Positions 21,325-33,345 of a DNA stretch of 64,000 nt are shown here, in pieces (position 1 is the first letter of the stretch; the number at the start of each line of letters is the position of its first letter). The notes under the pieces are model-generated. The model made no database searches. It was not told the origin of the DNA and worked only from the letters and a program-made list of their open reading frames with translations. This DNA comes from Ceratopteris richardii. Lineage: Eukaryota > Streptophyta > Polypodiopsida > Polypodiales > Pteridaceae. The stretch is from contig CM035417.1 of the NCBI GenBank assembly GCA_020310875.1, forward strand, positions 84,406,417 to 84,470,416, in the 5' to 3' direction. The position numbers and the translations under genes were made by a program.

Positions 21325-22531
21325 TAATCCAAGATCTTCATGTACACCTGCTACAACAACTATTAGTCCGGAACTTGATTCTACGGTGGACCATGTTGTT
21401 CCTTTAATTATGGTATAGTATAAAAACCACAAAATTACTCAAGTATTAATTGACGGAGGCTCCGGTGTCAATATTGCTACAACTGCACTGTGTAAAAGGC
21501 TAGGGTGGACTCAGATTGAACCTGTCTAATTTTTTGTGAGAATGGTTGATCAATCTAGGGTACATCCATTGGTTTTGGTGCATGATATACCCATTACCCT
21601 CCAGGGAGCGGTGTTCGAATTGACTTTTGTTGTTTTGGAATTACCTGAATCAAGTCTAGATTACAACTTACTAGTCGGGCGGCCCCAGTTGAAACAAGCA
21701 AAAGTGTTACAGGATTGGTCTGCACATGAACTTATTTTCAAAAGCAATCATCGGACATATGTGGTAGCCTTGGACGAGATGAAGCTTTGTGACCTTCATG
21801 CTTGACCTTACGTGGCCGAACCCATGCATACATTGGATGGACTTTCAGATGATGAAGAAGAAGCTTTCCTAAATGCTAACCAAGATTTGCTAGCACTCGG
21901 TACAGTTGATTTACAAGCCATTGTGGATAATTGGACTCCAATCGCTTGTATGGTAGTTTCGCTTATCGAAGGAGTGGATCCAATTCCGGATCAGGTCTTG
22001 AATGCCACCAATCTACAACAATTATTCCATTCATCTGAGGATATCTCCATGCCCCGATAGTTTTATGTATCGGAAGATCAACTAATCACTTGTAATTTGG
22101 GAAATGAGGCTAATCCGCGGTTGGTTAAGCTTAAGGCGGGGCTACCAGAAACTTTTCGAAATGATTTACTACAGTTGTTGAAAGAATTCACTGATGTATT
22201 CGCGTGGGATTATCGCAATATGAATGGATTGGATCCTCGCATCTATCAACACTGTGTGATGCTAAAACTAGATGTGCGGCCAATTAAACAACCTAGTTAC
22301 CGAATGAATCCCAACTATTCTTCTCAAGTGAAAGCTGAATTGGATCACCTGTTGAAAGTAGGCTTCATTGTTCCCATTGAGCATGCTGAACGGTTTTTTT
22401 CTATTGTCATTGTCCCAAAGAAAAACAAGCAATTGCATATTTGTGTAGATTACTGGAAGTTGAATACAGCCATGGTGCTTGATCCCTTTCCACTTCCCTT
22501 TTTGGACACATTGCTAGATTACATTCATTAG
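21325..22531 (+). pseudogene. Ty3/gypsy protease and RT start (resumed copy)
   Basis: Continuation of the gypsy copy begun at 14,150, parallel to 35,895-37,080. The protease keeps its active site (IDGGSGVNIAT), followed by VHDIPITLQGAVFELTFVVL and YNLLVGRPQLKQAK. The RT start at 22,097-22,531 includes DVFAWDYRNMNGLDPRIYQH, LKVGFIVPIEHAE and VPKKNKQLHICVDYWKLN, ending at FPLPFLDTLLDY. The fragment stops before the catalytic FLDD box, cut by another gypsy element's LTR region at about 22,532. In-frame stops at 21,527, 21,803 and 22,058 kill it. Confidence 0.85.
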
Positions 22532-23011
22532 GAAAAAAGGTGAACCCTGCATGGGCCTTTTAGCTTAAGGAAGTATTAGTGATGGACCAATGAGAAGAGG
22601 GTGGTGGCCACAGTCTAGTCCCTTAAACACATAGGCTAGGCATAGGCTTCCCTTGTTTTTGTGTGGTCAAAAGGGTAAAAACCACTTAGCATTGGTGGTT
22701 TTGGCCATTTGAATGGTTTTCAAATGCTTGAAAACTAATTAGAACCCTTGGATGGGCTCAAAGATCCAATGGTTGAGGCTTAATGGCAAAAGTCAAGGCG
22801 GCATTGCATTTGGGCCTTTGGATTGTCTTGAAATCCAATGGATGAGATGAGTTGCATCCTCAAAAAGGCACCTTTGAATTTGTGCCTTTGGATTTGATTT
22901 ACTCCATGTTATTGCTTTGCATTTCTAGCCGACGAGCTAAGCCTTTTGACCCCGGGAAGTGTGCAGAGAAGCCCTCAAAAAGTGAGGGGAGTCATTGGAG
23001 TGAACCCTACA
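22532..23011 (+). repeat. 5' LTR region of second gypsy family
   Basis: The last 130 bp (22,878-23,011) are repeated at 27,836-27,953, on the far side of a gag-RT coding block, marking both as LTR ends finishing in CTACA. The repeated part holds a CCCTCA-AAAAG-TGAGGG hairpin (22,972-22,988). The left boundary at 22,532 is set only by where homology to the older gypsy copy stops. Confidence 0.5.
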
Positions 23012-24116
23012 TTAGTATATGAGCCACATACAGACGACACTGCCCATGTGCAACAAGCCGACAGTAGCTTACAGAAGAAGCTGCTCGCGTGTGCAAGACA
23101 GCAGCCAAGTGCCCACGCTAATGAAGAGAGAAGGAGAGCCTCTCCTCTCCTCTTCCCCTCCTCTTGGGTGATGAACCAAAGGCTCCCATCTTTCTTATAT
23201 ACTCCTAAATAGTGGCTATGCATGCATATGTGGGATATTGCTCCTCCTTTGATGCCTGCCCATGAGTTTTGATGAGAGGACCAAATGGGAAGGAGGTAAA
23301 GTATTGCATTTGAGATTTTTTTCAAGATCGGGGAGACAAAAAGCTATGTTATGGATCAAGCATTTGGGAAATTTATGATGAATACATGTAATATGGGTTG
23401 TGGATATTGGGTATGGGTCATGAGTTTGTTCAAAAGGACCTTAGTTTTTCAGCTTTGAGCTTCTAAAGACTCTAATTCATGAAGATTAGCCTTTCCACTT
23501 CCTACTCGTGACATACCTATTTTCTCTACACCCTAGCTTGGTCATATGATGTCCAATTTTAGAAATTTTTATCACGTTACAAAGCTACACTCCTCACTCA
23601 GAAAACATTGGTGTTGGATTTGGAAAAGATTTGGTCAACCAAAATCTCTCTGTGGTGCTTCAGCAGGAACTAAGCAGTCACTTTCGAGCCTAGTTTTTCA
23701 TGATCCGACGTCCAAATTCACTTTTTGCACTTGGGATAGTTTTATAGCTTTGAAGTACAGGTGCTGGGCTACATTTCATGGAGTGGCAAGGACTGTCAAA
23801 TTTCAAAAGTGCTTCAGTTTCACTCAGTTTGCCTAATTGGGGATTTTCCTACTTGGTTTTGGCATTGTTCTTGTTGGTTTTTGGTAATTAGAACCTCCTC
23901 AGACCAACCGGACATTTCCAATTTTTGTTTAAGCTTGGTGAGGATTCAAAATCAGCAACCTCAAGCTTCGAACATCACTTGGATTTTGCTTCTACAGCTT
24001 ATTTTTGACCAAGGAAGTGCTCTTGTGATATATTTCTCTTCTTCTTGCATATTCAAGGTTTACTTCCATTTCTTTTCACGTACTCTAGTTAGCAAATGGG
24101 GGAAGGGAAGTGAAAC
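23012..24116. other. Gypsy leader, no coding sequence seen
   Basis: About 1.1 kb between the LTR end and the gag start. I find no primer-binding site matching tRNA-iMet and no credible ORF. It is probably the untranslated leader of the following gag. Confidence 0.4.
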
Positions 24117-25312
24117 ATGGACTCTAAAGGGAAACAAATAATAGAACACACTTCTCTATCTAAAGAGCAACTAGAGGATCCTGATTCTACAATGGAAGAA
24201 GTAGAAATGGGGTAGGAAGTAGAGGAAAAACTAGAAGAGAAAGAGCCTCAACAAGAAGAATATACATATGAGGAACTTTTGGATGAGTTTGTTACTCATG
24301 AACAATTTACAGACCTAAAGGAATAGGCCCTTAGGTTAGAGAGAGAGATAGGTAGCATTACATCTCTCATTCAATAGCTTAAGTCTCAAATGATCTCACT
24401 TGAGACTGACATCACCTCTTTCCTAGCTAGGAAGGAAAGAGAAACCCCTACTCTTCCTCTAGAGATGACTAGGAGAGGTACTTCTCTTCCTAGTAAGCAC
24501 AAAGGAGAGAGCTCTAGGGAAGCTCTGCTCCTGAAAGAATTAAAGCCAATTATCTTTACGGGGATGACCGAGATAGAAACAAGGATGCAGTCTACACTTT
24601 TTTACAAAAGTGGCATGATTTGCATCAATTGAAGGGCACCTCACTAGAGTACCGTGTGCTAGCGGTGAGCTTTCACTTGGCTCGTAGGCTTATAGATGGT
24701 GGATGAGTCTCAAGGGGGCAAACTCGATCCCTACAGATTGGAGTCAGTTTGAAACTCTTTTCCTAAAAGAGTTTCTTCTTGAGAATGAGGAGGAGAGGAA
24801 TTGGGATGAGTGGGATAGGATTAACCAGAGAGGTAGGCCTCTTACAGTCTACATATCCCATTATAGAGAGATCATTTTGAAACTTAAGGGCTTAGATAAA
24901 TTTCAAAAAATCAGAGGGTTTGTTAGAGGCTTATATAAATCCATTAAGAGAGAAGTTAGAAGGAATGCACCTAAGACGTTTGAGGAGACGATCAAGTATG
25001 CACAGATTTATGAGGATCATAACCATCCTCAATACACTCTTATGGAGACGGATCAGCCCCTCAAGCCTCTTAGTATGACTAAATTCAAGAAGAAGTTGCC
25101 ATTTGGAAAAACAAAATTTTCATAAAAAACAAAGATCACATGGGCCTAGGTTACCTACAGATCAGTTTGAGAGGGCCAAAAGAGAGAACTTGTGCTTTAG
25201 GTGTTTGTCTCCTAGCCATTCACAGTGGAATTGTCCACTCAAGAAGGGGGAAGAAAAGAAGAGAGGACCAGAGACTAGTACGGCCCCTGAAAAGGTGGTC
25301 CACCTAGTGTAG
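24117..25312 (+). pseudogene. Ty3/gypsy gag
   Basis: Gag starts MDSKGKQIIE at 24,117. It has an acidic N-terminal part with stops, then a capsid-like domain at 24,703-25,125 (WSQFETLFLKEFLLENEEER, INQRGRPLTVYISHYREIIL, FVRGLYKSIKREVRRNAPKT). A complete CCHC zinc knuckle (CFRCLSPSHSQWNC) lies at 25,192-25,233. The capsid part and the knuckle overlap in different frames at about 25,110, so a frameshift separates them. The family differs from the gypsy copies at 14, 21 and 34 kb. Confidence 0.85.
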
Positions 25313-25944
25313 ACCCTTTCTATTCATGGCACCTCTAGCTACACGGGAGTGGAGGTGATGCACGAGGATATAGACCACACCAGTTGTTTGACTCAGTCAT
25401 TGTGGTCACTGTAGTTTGGACCACATGACTTAATTAAAATTCATGGTAGTGTATACGGGACGAGGGTGCGATTCATGATAGATGACTCTGCCACTCATAA
25501 TTTTATAAACTATGCTCTAGTCAAGAAACTAAAAATTCCCCAGTAGCCTAGTGCACATAAATACATAGTATCTATGATGCAAGGGGAAGACAAGAGGATA
25601 TGGGATACTATGGTATCCAATTTGGAAGTCAAGCTGTAGGATTACATAGATCATATGGACTTTCAAATTATGAATATGGAGAGGATAGATCTTGTGTTAG
25701 GAAGAGAGTGGCTATGGTGGCTGGGAGACACACTTAAATGTAGCTATCAAAATAACACACTTGAGTTTGAAAAGAATGGAAGTAACATTTGTATTCAGGG
25801 CGAGAGAGATGTACCTACTGCACCTCTCATTTCATCCTTAGAGTTGTATAGTCTTTTTTATTCTCATTTTTATTGTATAGTCATGATATTGAGCATTGAA
25901 CAGAGATTTCATCTGATGTATATTTTCATGCTAGGAATGTAAAT
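25313..25944 (+). pseudogene. Ty3/gypsy aspartic protease region
   Basis: Between gag and RT the frames give FMIDDSATHNFINYALVKKL, in which D-S-A-T replaces the usual D-S-G/A-T active site, and later MNMERIDLVLGREWLWWLG, the conserved end of the plant gypsy retropepsin domain. In-frame stops occur at several places. Confidence 0.75.
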
Positions 25945-26950
25945 ATGGACAAGAATTTCTATTATTCTTTCTTGCAAGAGTGTGTGGTTAAAATTTTTAA
26001 GGATCTTATGTTTGAGTATAGAGATGTTTTTCCCACTAACTTACCTAGTGGGCTACCACCTGAGAGAGGGGACATTGACCATGCCATTGAGGTAGTTACT
26101 AACACTAACCCTATTTGTAAGCCACGTTATAGGCTTAGTGTTTCAAAGCATGAGGAGGTTGAGAGGCAGCTACAAGATTATTTAGAGAAGGGCTTCATTA
26201 AACCTAGTAACTCACCTTGGGCATCGCCTATGCTCCTAGTTAAAAAGAAAGATGGGTCTATGAGGCTATGTATAGACTATAGAGCACTTAATAAGGTAAC
26301 TATCAAAAATAGGTTTCCAATGCCTAGATTGGAAGATCTGTTTGATCAATTACATCAAGCTAGGTATTTTACCAAGCTTGATCTTAGATCAGGATATCAT
26401 CAGATTAGGATTAAGGCAGAGGATGTCCCTAAGACTGCATTTAGAACTAGATATGGGCACTATGAGTTTTTGGTGATGCCTTTTGGTCTCACCAACGCTC
26501 CTGCCACTTTCATGAAGCTCATGAATAGTGTTTTATGGCCTTATCTAGGACACTTTGTAGTAGACTTTTTGGATGACATTCTAATCTATAGTGCATCAGA
26601 AGAGGAGCACTTGGAATACTTAAGAAAGGTATTTCAAGTGCTAAGGGAAAATTCACTCTTTGCTAAGGAGTCAAAGTGTGAATTTTTCAAAATATAGGTT
26701 AGATACCTTGGGGATATAGTCTCCCATAATGGAATCCAGATGGATCCTAAAAAAGTAAGGGCTATTATGGAATGGCCACATCTAAGGAACCTAGTTGCAG
26801 ATCTTCCTAGGTTTATCAGGTTTCTATCGAAGATTCATTAAGAATTATGCATAAATTACTCTCCCGATAGCAGAATAGCTTAAAGGGAAAGGGAAAGCCT
26901 TTCATTGGGGAGACGCACGGAAGCAAAGTATGGAGAAATTGAAAGTAGTA
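25945..26950 (+). pseudogene. Ty3/gypsy reverse transcriptase
   Basis: A 250-residue clean reading frame covers nearly the whole [83 protein letters not shown] and the catalytic box [13 protein letters not shown] ends it at 26,695, then the thumb (YLGDIVSHNGIQMDPKK) continues with frameshifts. All RT catalytic residues are visible, making this the best-preserved RT in the window. It still cannot act in full because thumb and RNase H are out of frame. Confidence 0.9.
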
Positions 26951-27721
26951 ATCGCTACAGCTCCACTTTTACATATATCAGATCCCAATAAACCCTTTGT
27001 GGTTGACACTGATGCGAGTGATTTTGCTATAGGAGCGGTTTTAGTTCAAGATGGTTGACCAATAGCTTTTGAGAGTAAGAAACTAGAACTAGCTTAGAAG
27101 AATTACTCCGTCTATGAGAAGGAGTTGTATGCAATTGTCCATGCTTTGAAGAAGTGGCATCATTATTTATATGGTGCCAAAGTTACTATAGTGTTTGATC
27201 AAGAGAGCATTAAGTGGCTCTCTAATCAAACTGACCTTAAAATTCGTAAGGCCCGTTGGGCAGAGACCCTTCAGGAGTTTGATTATGAGCTTAGGTATAG
27301 GAAGGGAAAATTTAATGTAGTGGCTGATTCACTTAGCCGCATGCCTATGCTCAATGGACAGAGTTTTACTCAGATCACTAGTGAGCTACTTGAGTCCATT
27401 AGAGGGAAATGTACGCTTCATCTTGCATATGCTGAGATTTGGGAAGCCATAGAGAATGGGGATCAGGATATACGGATTTTCAGTGAGAATGGAGTATCGA
27501 TGGGTACTCAAGAAGGATTCAAGTGGAAGAATTACAATGTCCATGATGGATATGTGTTATATAAAGATAAGGTGTGTGTCCCTAGAGATCTTGAGATGAG
27601 ACGTCATATTTTGTATGAGTGTCATGACACACCTAGTGCGGGACACCGCGGAGTTAACAAGTATGGAGTTAAGGGGAATACCCATGAGGAGAAGTGCGAA
27701 TCACCTCTTAGCTCTGTCTAG
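26951..27721 (+). pseudogene. Ty3/gypsy RNase H and integrase start, truncated
   Basis: RNase H is read as VVDTDASDFAIGAVLVQDG, KNYSVYEKELYAIVHALKKW and YRKGKFNVVADSLSRMP, with stops at 27,058 and 27,096. The integrase zinc region starts (HILYECHDTPSAGHRGVNK, two His) but the sequence breaks at about 27,690, before the two Cys. The catalytic core is absent, so most of the integrase has been deleted up to the LTR remnant. Confidence 0.85.
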
Positions 27722-27835
27722 ATGGGCTCACACATGAGTGCCATGTGGCATCCATGTGTGGAGCCATGTGGAGATCTCACTTAATCAAGGAAAGAGAGAC
27801 TTAACAGATGGTACGTGGTTGGGTGGCTATTATGA

Positions 27836-27953
27836 AGTTAGAACTCCGTGTTATTGCTCCATATTTGTAGCGGATGAGCAGAGGCTTTCGACCTCCAGAA
27901 GTGTGCAGAGAAGCCCTCAAAAAGTGAGGGGAGTCATTGGAGTGAACACTACA
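27836..27953 (+). repeat. 3' LTR remnant of second gypsy family
   Basis: It matches 22,878-23,011 at most positions over its length, including the block AGTGTGCAGAGAAGCCCTCA and the CCCTCA/TGAGGG hairpin, and ends ACTACA. The rest of the LTR is missing, consistent with the same deletion that removed the integrase. Confidence 0.65.
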
Positions 27954-28006
27954 CTTATCAATGTTTTGATTGTAGTCATCTTTGCAACTAGTGACAATGT
28001 TTCCTC

Positions 28007-28640
28007 TTAGTCTATAGCATGGGTTTGTGAGCATCCTTTGGCAACTAACCTTGCCTTGTACCTGCAAACTGATCCATTTAAGTTTATTTTAACTTTATAT
28101 ACCCATCTATAACCGATTACCTTTTGATTCGATGACATTGGAACCAAATCCCAAGTGTCCATCTCCTTCAATGCATCTATTTCTTGTTTCATGGCCTTTT
28201 CCCAATGAGGGTTTCCCTTTGTCTCTTCGTAGGTTGATAGTTCTTTTGAAATTGAATCTTTCGCCAAGTAGATTGAATGCTTTGTAACAAATGTGGAATC
28301 ATATCCATACCTTTATAGTTGTTTCTTCTCTCTTTTTTATCTTGTAGGTGCTTGTTTGGAGCATTCTCCAACCTCTTGCGTCTTTGTTTTGCCTCTTGAC
28401 TTCCATAGTTTGTAATCCTTTTCTCTTTCAGCTTGGTAATTGTATGTATCACTTCTTGGATCCTGGACCTGTGTATCATGCTTGCTTCCTAATTGATGAG
28501 AATGAGAATCAAGATCATATGGTAGAGTTACCTTTTGTTTGTCTTCATCATACCAAGACTTGTGTTCTTCAAACACAACATCTCTACTTATAGTGAATTG
28601 CTTGGTTGAAGGATTATAGAACCTGTAACCCATCTAAGTT
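28007..28640 (-). pseudogene. Ty1/copia RT start and post-integrase part
   Basis: The minus strand has MGYRFYNPSTKQFTISRDVV (28,633 on), the typical copia stretch after the integrase, then WEKAMKQEIDALKEMDTWDL, VIGYRWVYKVKINLNGSV and RYKARLVAKGCSQ, the start of copia RT. The two parts are in different frames. The sequence stops at 28,007, so the RT active site is missing, cut by the gypsy remnant on the other strand. Confidence 0.85.
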
Positions 28641-29825
28641 GAGTCATAGACAATAAACACTATCTTTGTTGCCCTTTCATCTAGCTTACCTCTTATTTGT
28701 GATGGTACATGAACATAAGCTAAGCAACCAAACACCTTGCAATGTCATACCTTGAAGTGATTTGGATGGTAGTCTATTGACAAGGTACACAACTGTTGAA
28801 ATAGCTTCTTCCCATAGATAATGTGGCAACTTCTTCTCTTCAAGCATTGTTATGGCTGGTCCAACCAATGTCTTGTTTCTCCTCTCTGCAATTCCATTCA
28901 ATTGAGGAAAGTACCTAGTATTCACTTCCCTTTTGATACCTTTGTCCTACAAGAACTCATCAAAATTTTTGGAGAAGTATTCTCAACGTCCATCAGATCT
29001 GAGCTTCTTGAGTGATCTACCTGTATGATTCTCCACATATGCTAGATACTTCTTGAAGCAATCAAACACTTCATTATTACTCTTGATAAATTATAGAATA
29101 CTCCATCTACTATGGTCGTCAATAAATGAGACATAATATCTTGATCCTACCAATGAAGGTTCTTGACGTGGTTCACATACATCTGTATGTACTAAGTCCA
29201 ATAAGTTGTTGTGGATGTAGCCTTTGTGGTTGAATCGTTGTCTTTGTGCCTTCTCAATCTGACATGCATCACACCTATTGATCATGTGTTGCTTTGATAT
29301 CTTCGGTAGTCCTAGAACACTTTGATCCCTACATATATCCTTCAAGGTTCTTTCATTCACATGAGCAAGTCTCTTATGTCACACTTCAAGATCACTTAGG
29401 GTTTGATACCCAAAAGTGAATAAAGCTATGTTCTTGGTTTCTCCTACTTCAAAAGTAAAGAGCCTACCATGCTTCTCACCTCTGGCTATCTTCTTGAAGC
29501 CTTGACATGGATCTTCCACAAAAGCTCCATGTTGGGTGAACCTAACTTGCAAGCCTTTTTCAACTATTTGGCCTACACTTATTAGGTTTTTAGTGATAGT
29601 GGGTACATAGAGAACCTTACTCGAAATGTTTGTCCTACCATTGGAAGCTTTGACATTACCAATCTTCTCCACATTGTGCTTTGTGTCATCCCCTATTTGT
29701 ACATCATGTCTATGCTTTTCATCTCCTATTTGTACATCATGTCTATGCTTTGGACTTTCCAAATCAGATAGAAGAGCAATGTTGCATGCAACATGATTTG
29801 AACATCCAGAATCTATGTAGAACAA
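28641..29825 (-). pseudogene. Ty1/copia protease and integrase
   Basis: Protease has an intact active site (FYIDSGCSNHVACN) and SSKVLYVPTITKNLISVGQI. The pre-integrase zinc region follows (KQHMINRCDACQIEKAQR), then the integrase core (LLDLVHTDVCEP, GSRYYVSFIDDHSRW) and MNTRYFPQLNGIAERRNKTL with the catalytic Glu. There are breaks near 29,370, 29,090 and 28,930. Near the protease start an 11-residue block (KHRHDVQIGDE) is duplicated in tandem. Confidence 0.85.
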
Positions 29826-30905
29826 ATGATCATCTTCTTTACCTTCTTTGTGGCTTAGATTCAGAAGAAGTAATGAGTCTTCATGTGGTTGATCTTATAA
29901 ATTATTTTTGAAGTCCCTTCTATTATAGCCTCTATTGTTATTGTTGAAGTTGTATCCACCTTTGCCTCTATTGCTACCATATCCACCTCTTCCACTTCCT
30001 TTCTTGTTCTTCCCATTGAATCAACAATTCTGAGTGGTGTGGTTGGTCTTATCGCATATGGCACAAGGCTGAACATTCTGACCTTTGGCTTTGTCATGCT
30101 TTGGTCCTTTCTTTTTCCCTTTCCACTTGCTCTTGCTTGTGAAGTCGGCTTGGGAAGTCTCCTCTTCATCTTCTTCCTTCTTCTTGCCTTTCTGCTTCTT
30201 AACCTTCTTATGTGCATATAGAGCACTAGTTGAATTACCAAGATAGGAGTTACCTTCCTTTATGCTATTGTTGGCCTTTTAATTGAAGAGTTGTCCAAGA
30301 AAGATTATGAATTTTGGAGTTTGCACATCCATGATGAGATCATAAGCCGTCATGAAGGATTTCCATTGCTTATCACTTCAAATCCCATTGAGAATCTGCC
30401 TCATGATAGCCTCTTCTTCAATCAGCTCTCCAATGGATGCTAACTGATCTACAACCTCCTTGACCTTGGTAACAAACTTCATGATGGTTTGTTTAGGTGT
30501 CTTCTTCATTTGGTTGAACTCGTTCCAAAGATGATTCTTCTTGCTTTGGTACTAGCAGAAAAGAAAGTCTGGAGGGCATCCCAAGTCTCTTGGGATGTCT
30601 TGCATCCTCTAATATGTGGTAATAGAAACTCAGAGATAGAGTTTATTATGTATGACCTTGCTTGAGCATCCCATGTGCACCAAAGTGTGAGCTAATCTAT
30701 CTCCTCTTGTGTAGGTACTCCTTTGGATCTTGGAATAGGCATAGCTTCATCACTTGCTACAATTTGATAAAGATTTCTACCTTCCAAATAGGCCTCTATT
30801 TTGATTTGCCAAGCCGCATAGTTGTGTCAATCAAGCCAACCGGAATAAGACCAGCCCTTGAGCTTATGGAGAATCAAATAGACCTTATAGGAATGCGATA
30901 AGTGA
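29826..30905 (-). pseudogene. Ty1/copia gag remnant
   Basis: Read with several stops, the minus strand gives a copia gag (LPHIRGCKTSQETWDAL, EEAIMRQILNGI, KQWKSFMTAYDLIMD). A lysine-rich stretch (KKVKKQKGKKKEDEEETSQA) follows, then a zinc-knuckle relic (CAICDKTNHTQNC, one residue short between His and Cys) and a Gly/Arg/Asn-rich tail. It precedes and belongs with the protease-integrase fragment. Confidence 0.75.
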
Positions 30906-31546
30906 AAAGAAATGCACTATGTACTTTGGAGCATCAAGGAGAAGGAGTCGATACAGAATAGATAGGTTCGCACATCGACTAGCTCAAAAAGTTACTATAT
31001 ATGGAAAAGACAATGAACTTCAAATGCTCATAGCGACCAGTGTGATTACAATTAGAAAAAATCCTTTTATGGGAGTGATACACATAGGTTTGAGTGTATA
31101 GAATGCATAAGAGTATAAGGAATAAACAAAATATGCTATATGAATGAATTAGACACTCAACAGTGGTACCTCCTATTTTTCAGGAATGCATAAAGATTGA
31201 CCCCGAGATAAAAAAACTAAGATTTCTCCCAATTTACTGAATCAAATGCTATGAATATTTATATGCATAACCTAGCACTAATAAATTTCCAATGAGCCAT
31301 GTCTCATTCAATTTGCAACTCTATAGAGAGAGGAGCAACCTTTGCAAGATTACTGTTGGCGATGAAGATGATGCACAAAAATGAAGAACCAAGACAATGA
31401 TGGTCACATGTGTATGTATATTGCTTCCATGTATTTTACAAGTGATTTGAAGCCTTTATATAGACTCTAGAAGTGATCCATGACCTCTACAAGTGGATTT
31501 TCAATTCAAATGAAGGTGGGAATAGTGGTTGGAGGGAATCAATTCA
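30906..31546 (-). repeat. Probable 5' LTR/leader of the minus-strand copia
   Basis: Non-coding stretch upstream of the minus gag. On the minus strand a good TATA box (GTCTATATAAAGGC) lies near 31,462, and a TG start is possible at 31,546, right beside the next element. I could not find a clear tRNA-iMet primer site, so the inner boundary is a guess. Confidence 0.4.
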
Positions 31547-31547
31547 C

Positions 31548-31777
31548 TGTTGATATATTTAGGTAGTGATGTGTGTGAACACACTAGGACCATCGGGTCA
31601 TTTTTTTCCCTCTTTAGGAGGTTTTTTCTCCCGACTTGTATATACGCCTATAGCACTAACAGGTTACTTATCTTTGTATATTCTAGTGGTAATACATTCA
31701 GTATTGTGTGTTGTGCTCCAAGCTTCTTCTTCTTTGTTTTGTTGTTTGCATGCTTCCACAGACATCTAACTCCAACA
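31548..31777 (+). repeat. Copia 5' LTR, 230 bp (family A, copy 1)
   Basis: It starts TGTTGATATATTTAGG and ends CTCCAACA. The same 230-bp block occurs at 39,975-40,204, and both are followed two bases later by a tRNA-iMet primer site and by the same gag. The LTR boundaries are therefore precise. Confidence 0.85.
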
Positions 31778-31779
31778 AT

Positions 31780-31791
31780 TGGTATCAGAGC
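31780..31791 (+). other. tRNA-iMet primer-binding site (copy 1)
   Basis: TGGTATCAGAGC matches the 3' end of plant initiator tRNA-Met in complement, the standard minus-strand primer site of copia elements. It sits two bases after the LTR. Confidence 0.9.
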
Positions 31792-32102
31792 AAGTCGCCA
31801 CTTCATCTAGGGCATCGTTGACAGCTCTCTAGTTGCAATCTCATAATCACACAAATTTTGGTGAGCATACTCAGCGTGTTTCAGAGATCAAAACACCTTC
31901 ACTATGTGGTGCCAAAATCACGATCTGATCTCGTTTTGGCCTCCGAACGCACTATCATAGTGCTTGTGTAGGCTATTTCATCTTTTTGTGCCAAAGGTAT
32001 ATACCAGTTTTGGTTTGCTAGTATGAGCACCTCAAAGTCAATTTTGTTCAATTTTTTGAGATATAGTCAATTTTCTGCATCAAGGTATATTAGTCACTGG
32101 CC

Positions 32103-33345
32103 ATGGCTAAAAGCAATGATGTATTCCGTATGTTGGATGTTGAGGATAAGTTGGATGGTACCAACTAATCATTATGAGCTTATATGATGCGACATGTATT
32201 GGTTGCAAAAGGACTATGGAACATTGTGCAGGGTGTTGAAAAACATCCTATCATACCTGCAATTGTTACAATTGTAGGTACTGAAGCTGATGTAGAAGGT
32301 GTCGAAGATGGTGATATTCTATAGATTCCTCTTCGTGATGTGGTTTTTGTTGCACCTATTGTAGAGAAAATTTGTTGGGATGGCAAAGATGCCCAGGCAC
32401 ATGCATTGATAGCTTTTTCTGTCAAACATGCCATTATTCCTCACATTCGCTGTTACAGAATAACTAAAGATGCTTGAGATACACTTACCACATTGTACTA
32501 GGCTAGGAATGAGGCTCGTGTTGCTTACCTTCAAAAATAGTTGGAGAGTGAGCACATGAATGAAGGTGATTCTATGGATAGTTTTTTGACAAAGATCAAG
32601 GATTTGAAGGAAACATTGATTTCTGCTCATGAAGTCCTTCTTGACAGTTCACTTGTGCAGACTCTTCTGAATGGTCTTCCTGACTCATATCAGGGTTTTG
32701 CTTCTACTCTTCATTTGATGATGAAAGGAAATCCAAATGCCTTAACATTTGAAGAGTTGTTTTCTATTCTGTTGCAAGAAGATCAGTCTAGGAAGAACAA
32801 GTCTATTATGCATGTTGTAGATCAAGCTTTCCTGGCTAGTCAAAAGGGCAAAGGAAAATGGAGCTCTTCTATTAGTAAGCAGAAATCTACTAATTTTGCA
32901 TAATCCAAGAAGGAAGACAAAGATGAGAAGAAATCAGAAAAGCAAAAATTGTTTTGCAAATACTATAAAGCAAATTATCATGTCATTAAGAACTGTCCAA
33001 AACTGGCTGCTAAAGAGGCAAAGAAGAAAGAGGTCAGAATGGTTGTTGTAGAGGCCTCTACAGCGAAAACATAGCCTGCTAATCTTGTGTAGGATGAAGA
33101 ATGGGAATTTACTATTGTTTGCATTTTTGACCCATCTTCTCACGAGCAGTGCATGTTTGCAGTAGACTTAGATGTTTGGTACGTTGATAGTGGGGCGACC
33201 AAACATATTACCTCACAGCACAATTTCTTCTCTTCACTGGAGCCTGCCCCTATAGGTAATACTATCACACGCGCCAACAACTCCTCTTATCCTATCATGG
33301 GAGTTGTTAGGCTACCAGAATGTAATTGTAATTACTCAAAAATGT
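32103..33345 (+). pseudogene. Copia family A gag-protease (copy 1)
   Basis: Gag begins MAKSNDVFRMLDVEDKLDG at 32,103 and is interrupted by stops at 32,167, 32,322 and 32,475. A clean part at 32,541-32,903 has EGDSMDSFLTKIKDLKETL and LLNGLPDSYQGFASTLHLMM. The zinc knuckle (CKYYKANYHVIKNC) has lost its second Cys. Protease follows at 33,153 with WYVDSGATKHITSQHN. The sequence stops being copia about 50 residues later, near 33,345. Integrase, RT and the 3' LTR are absent. Confidence 0.85.
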
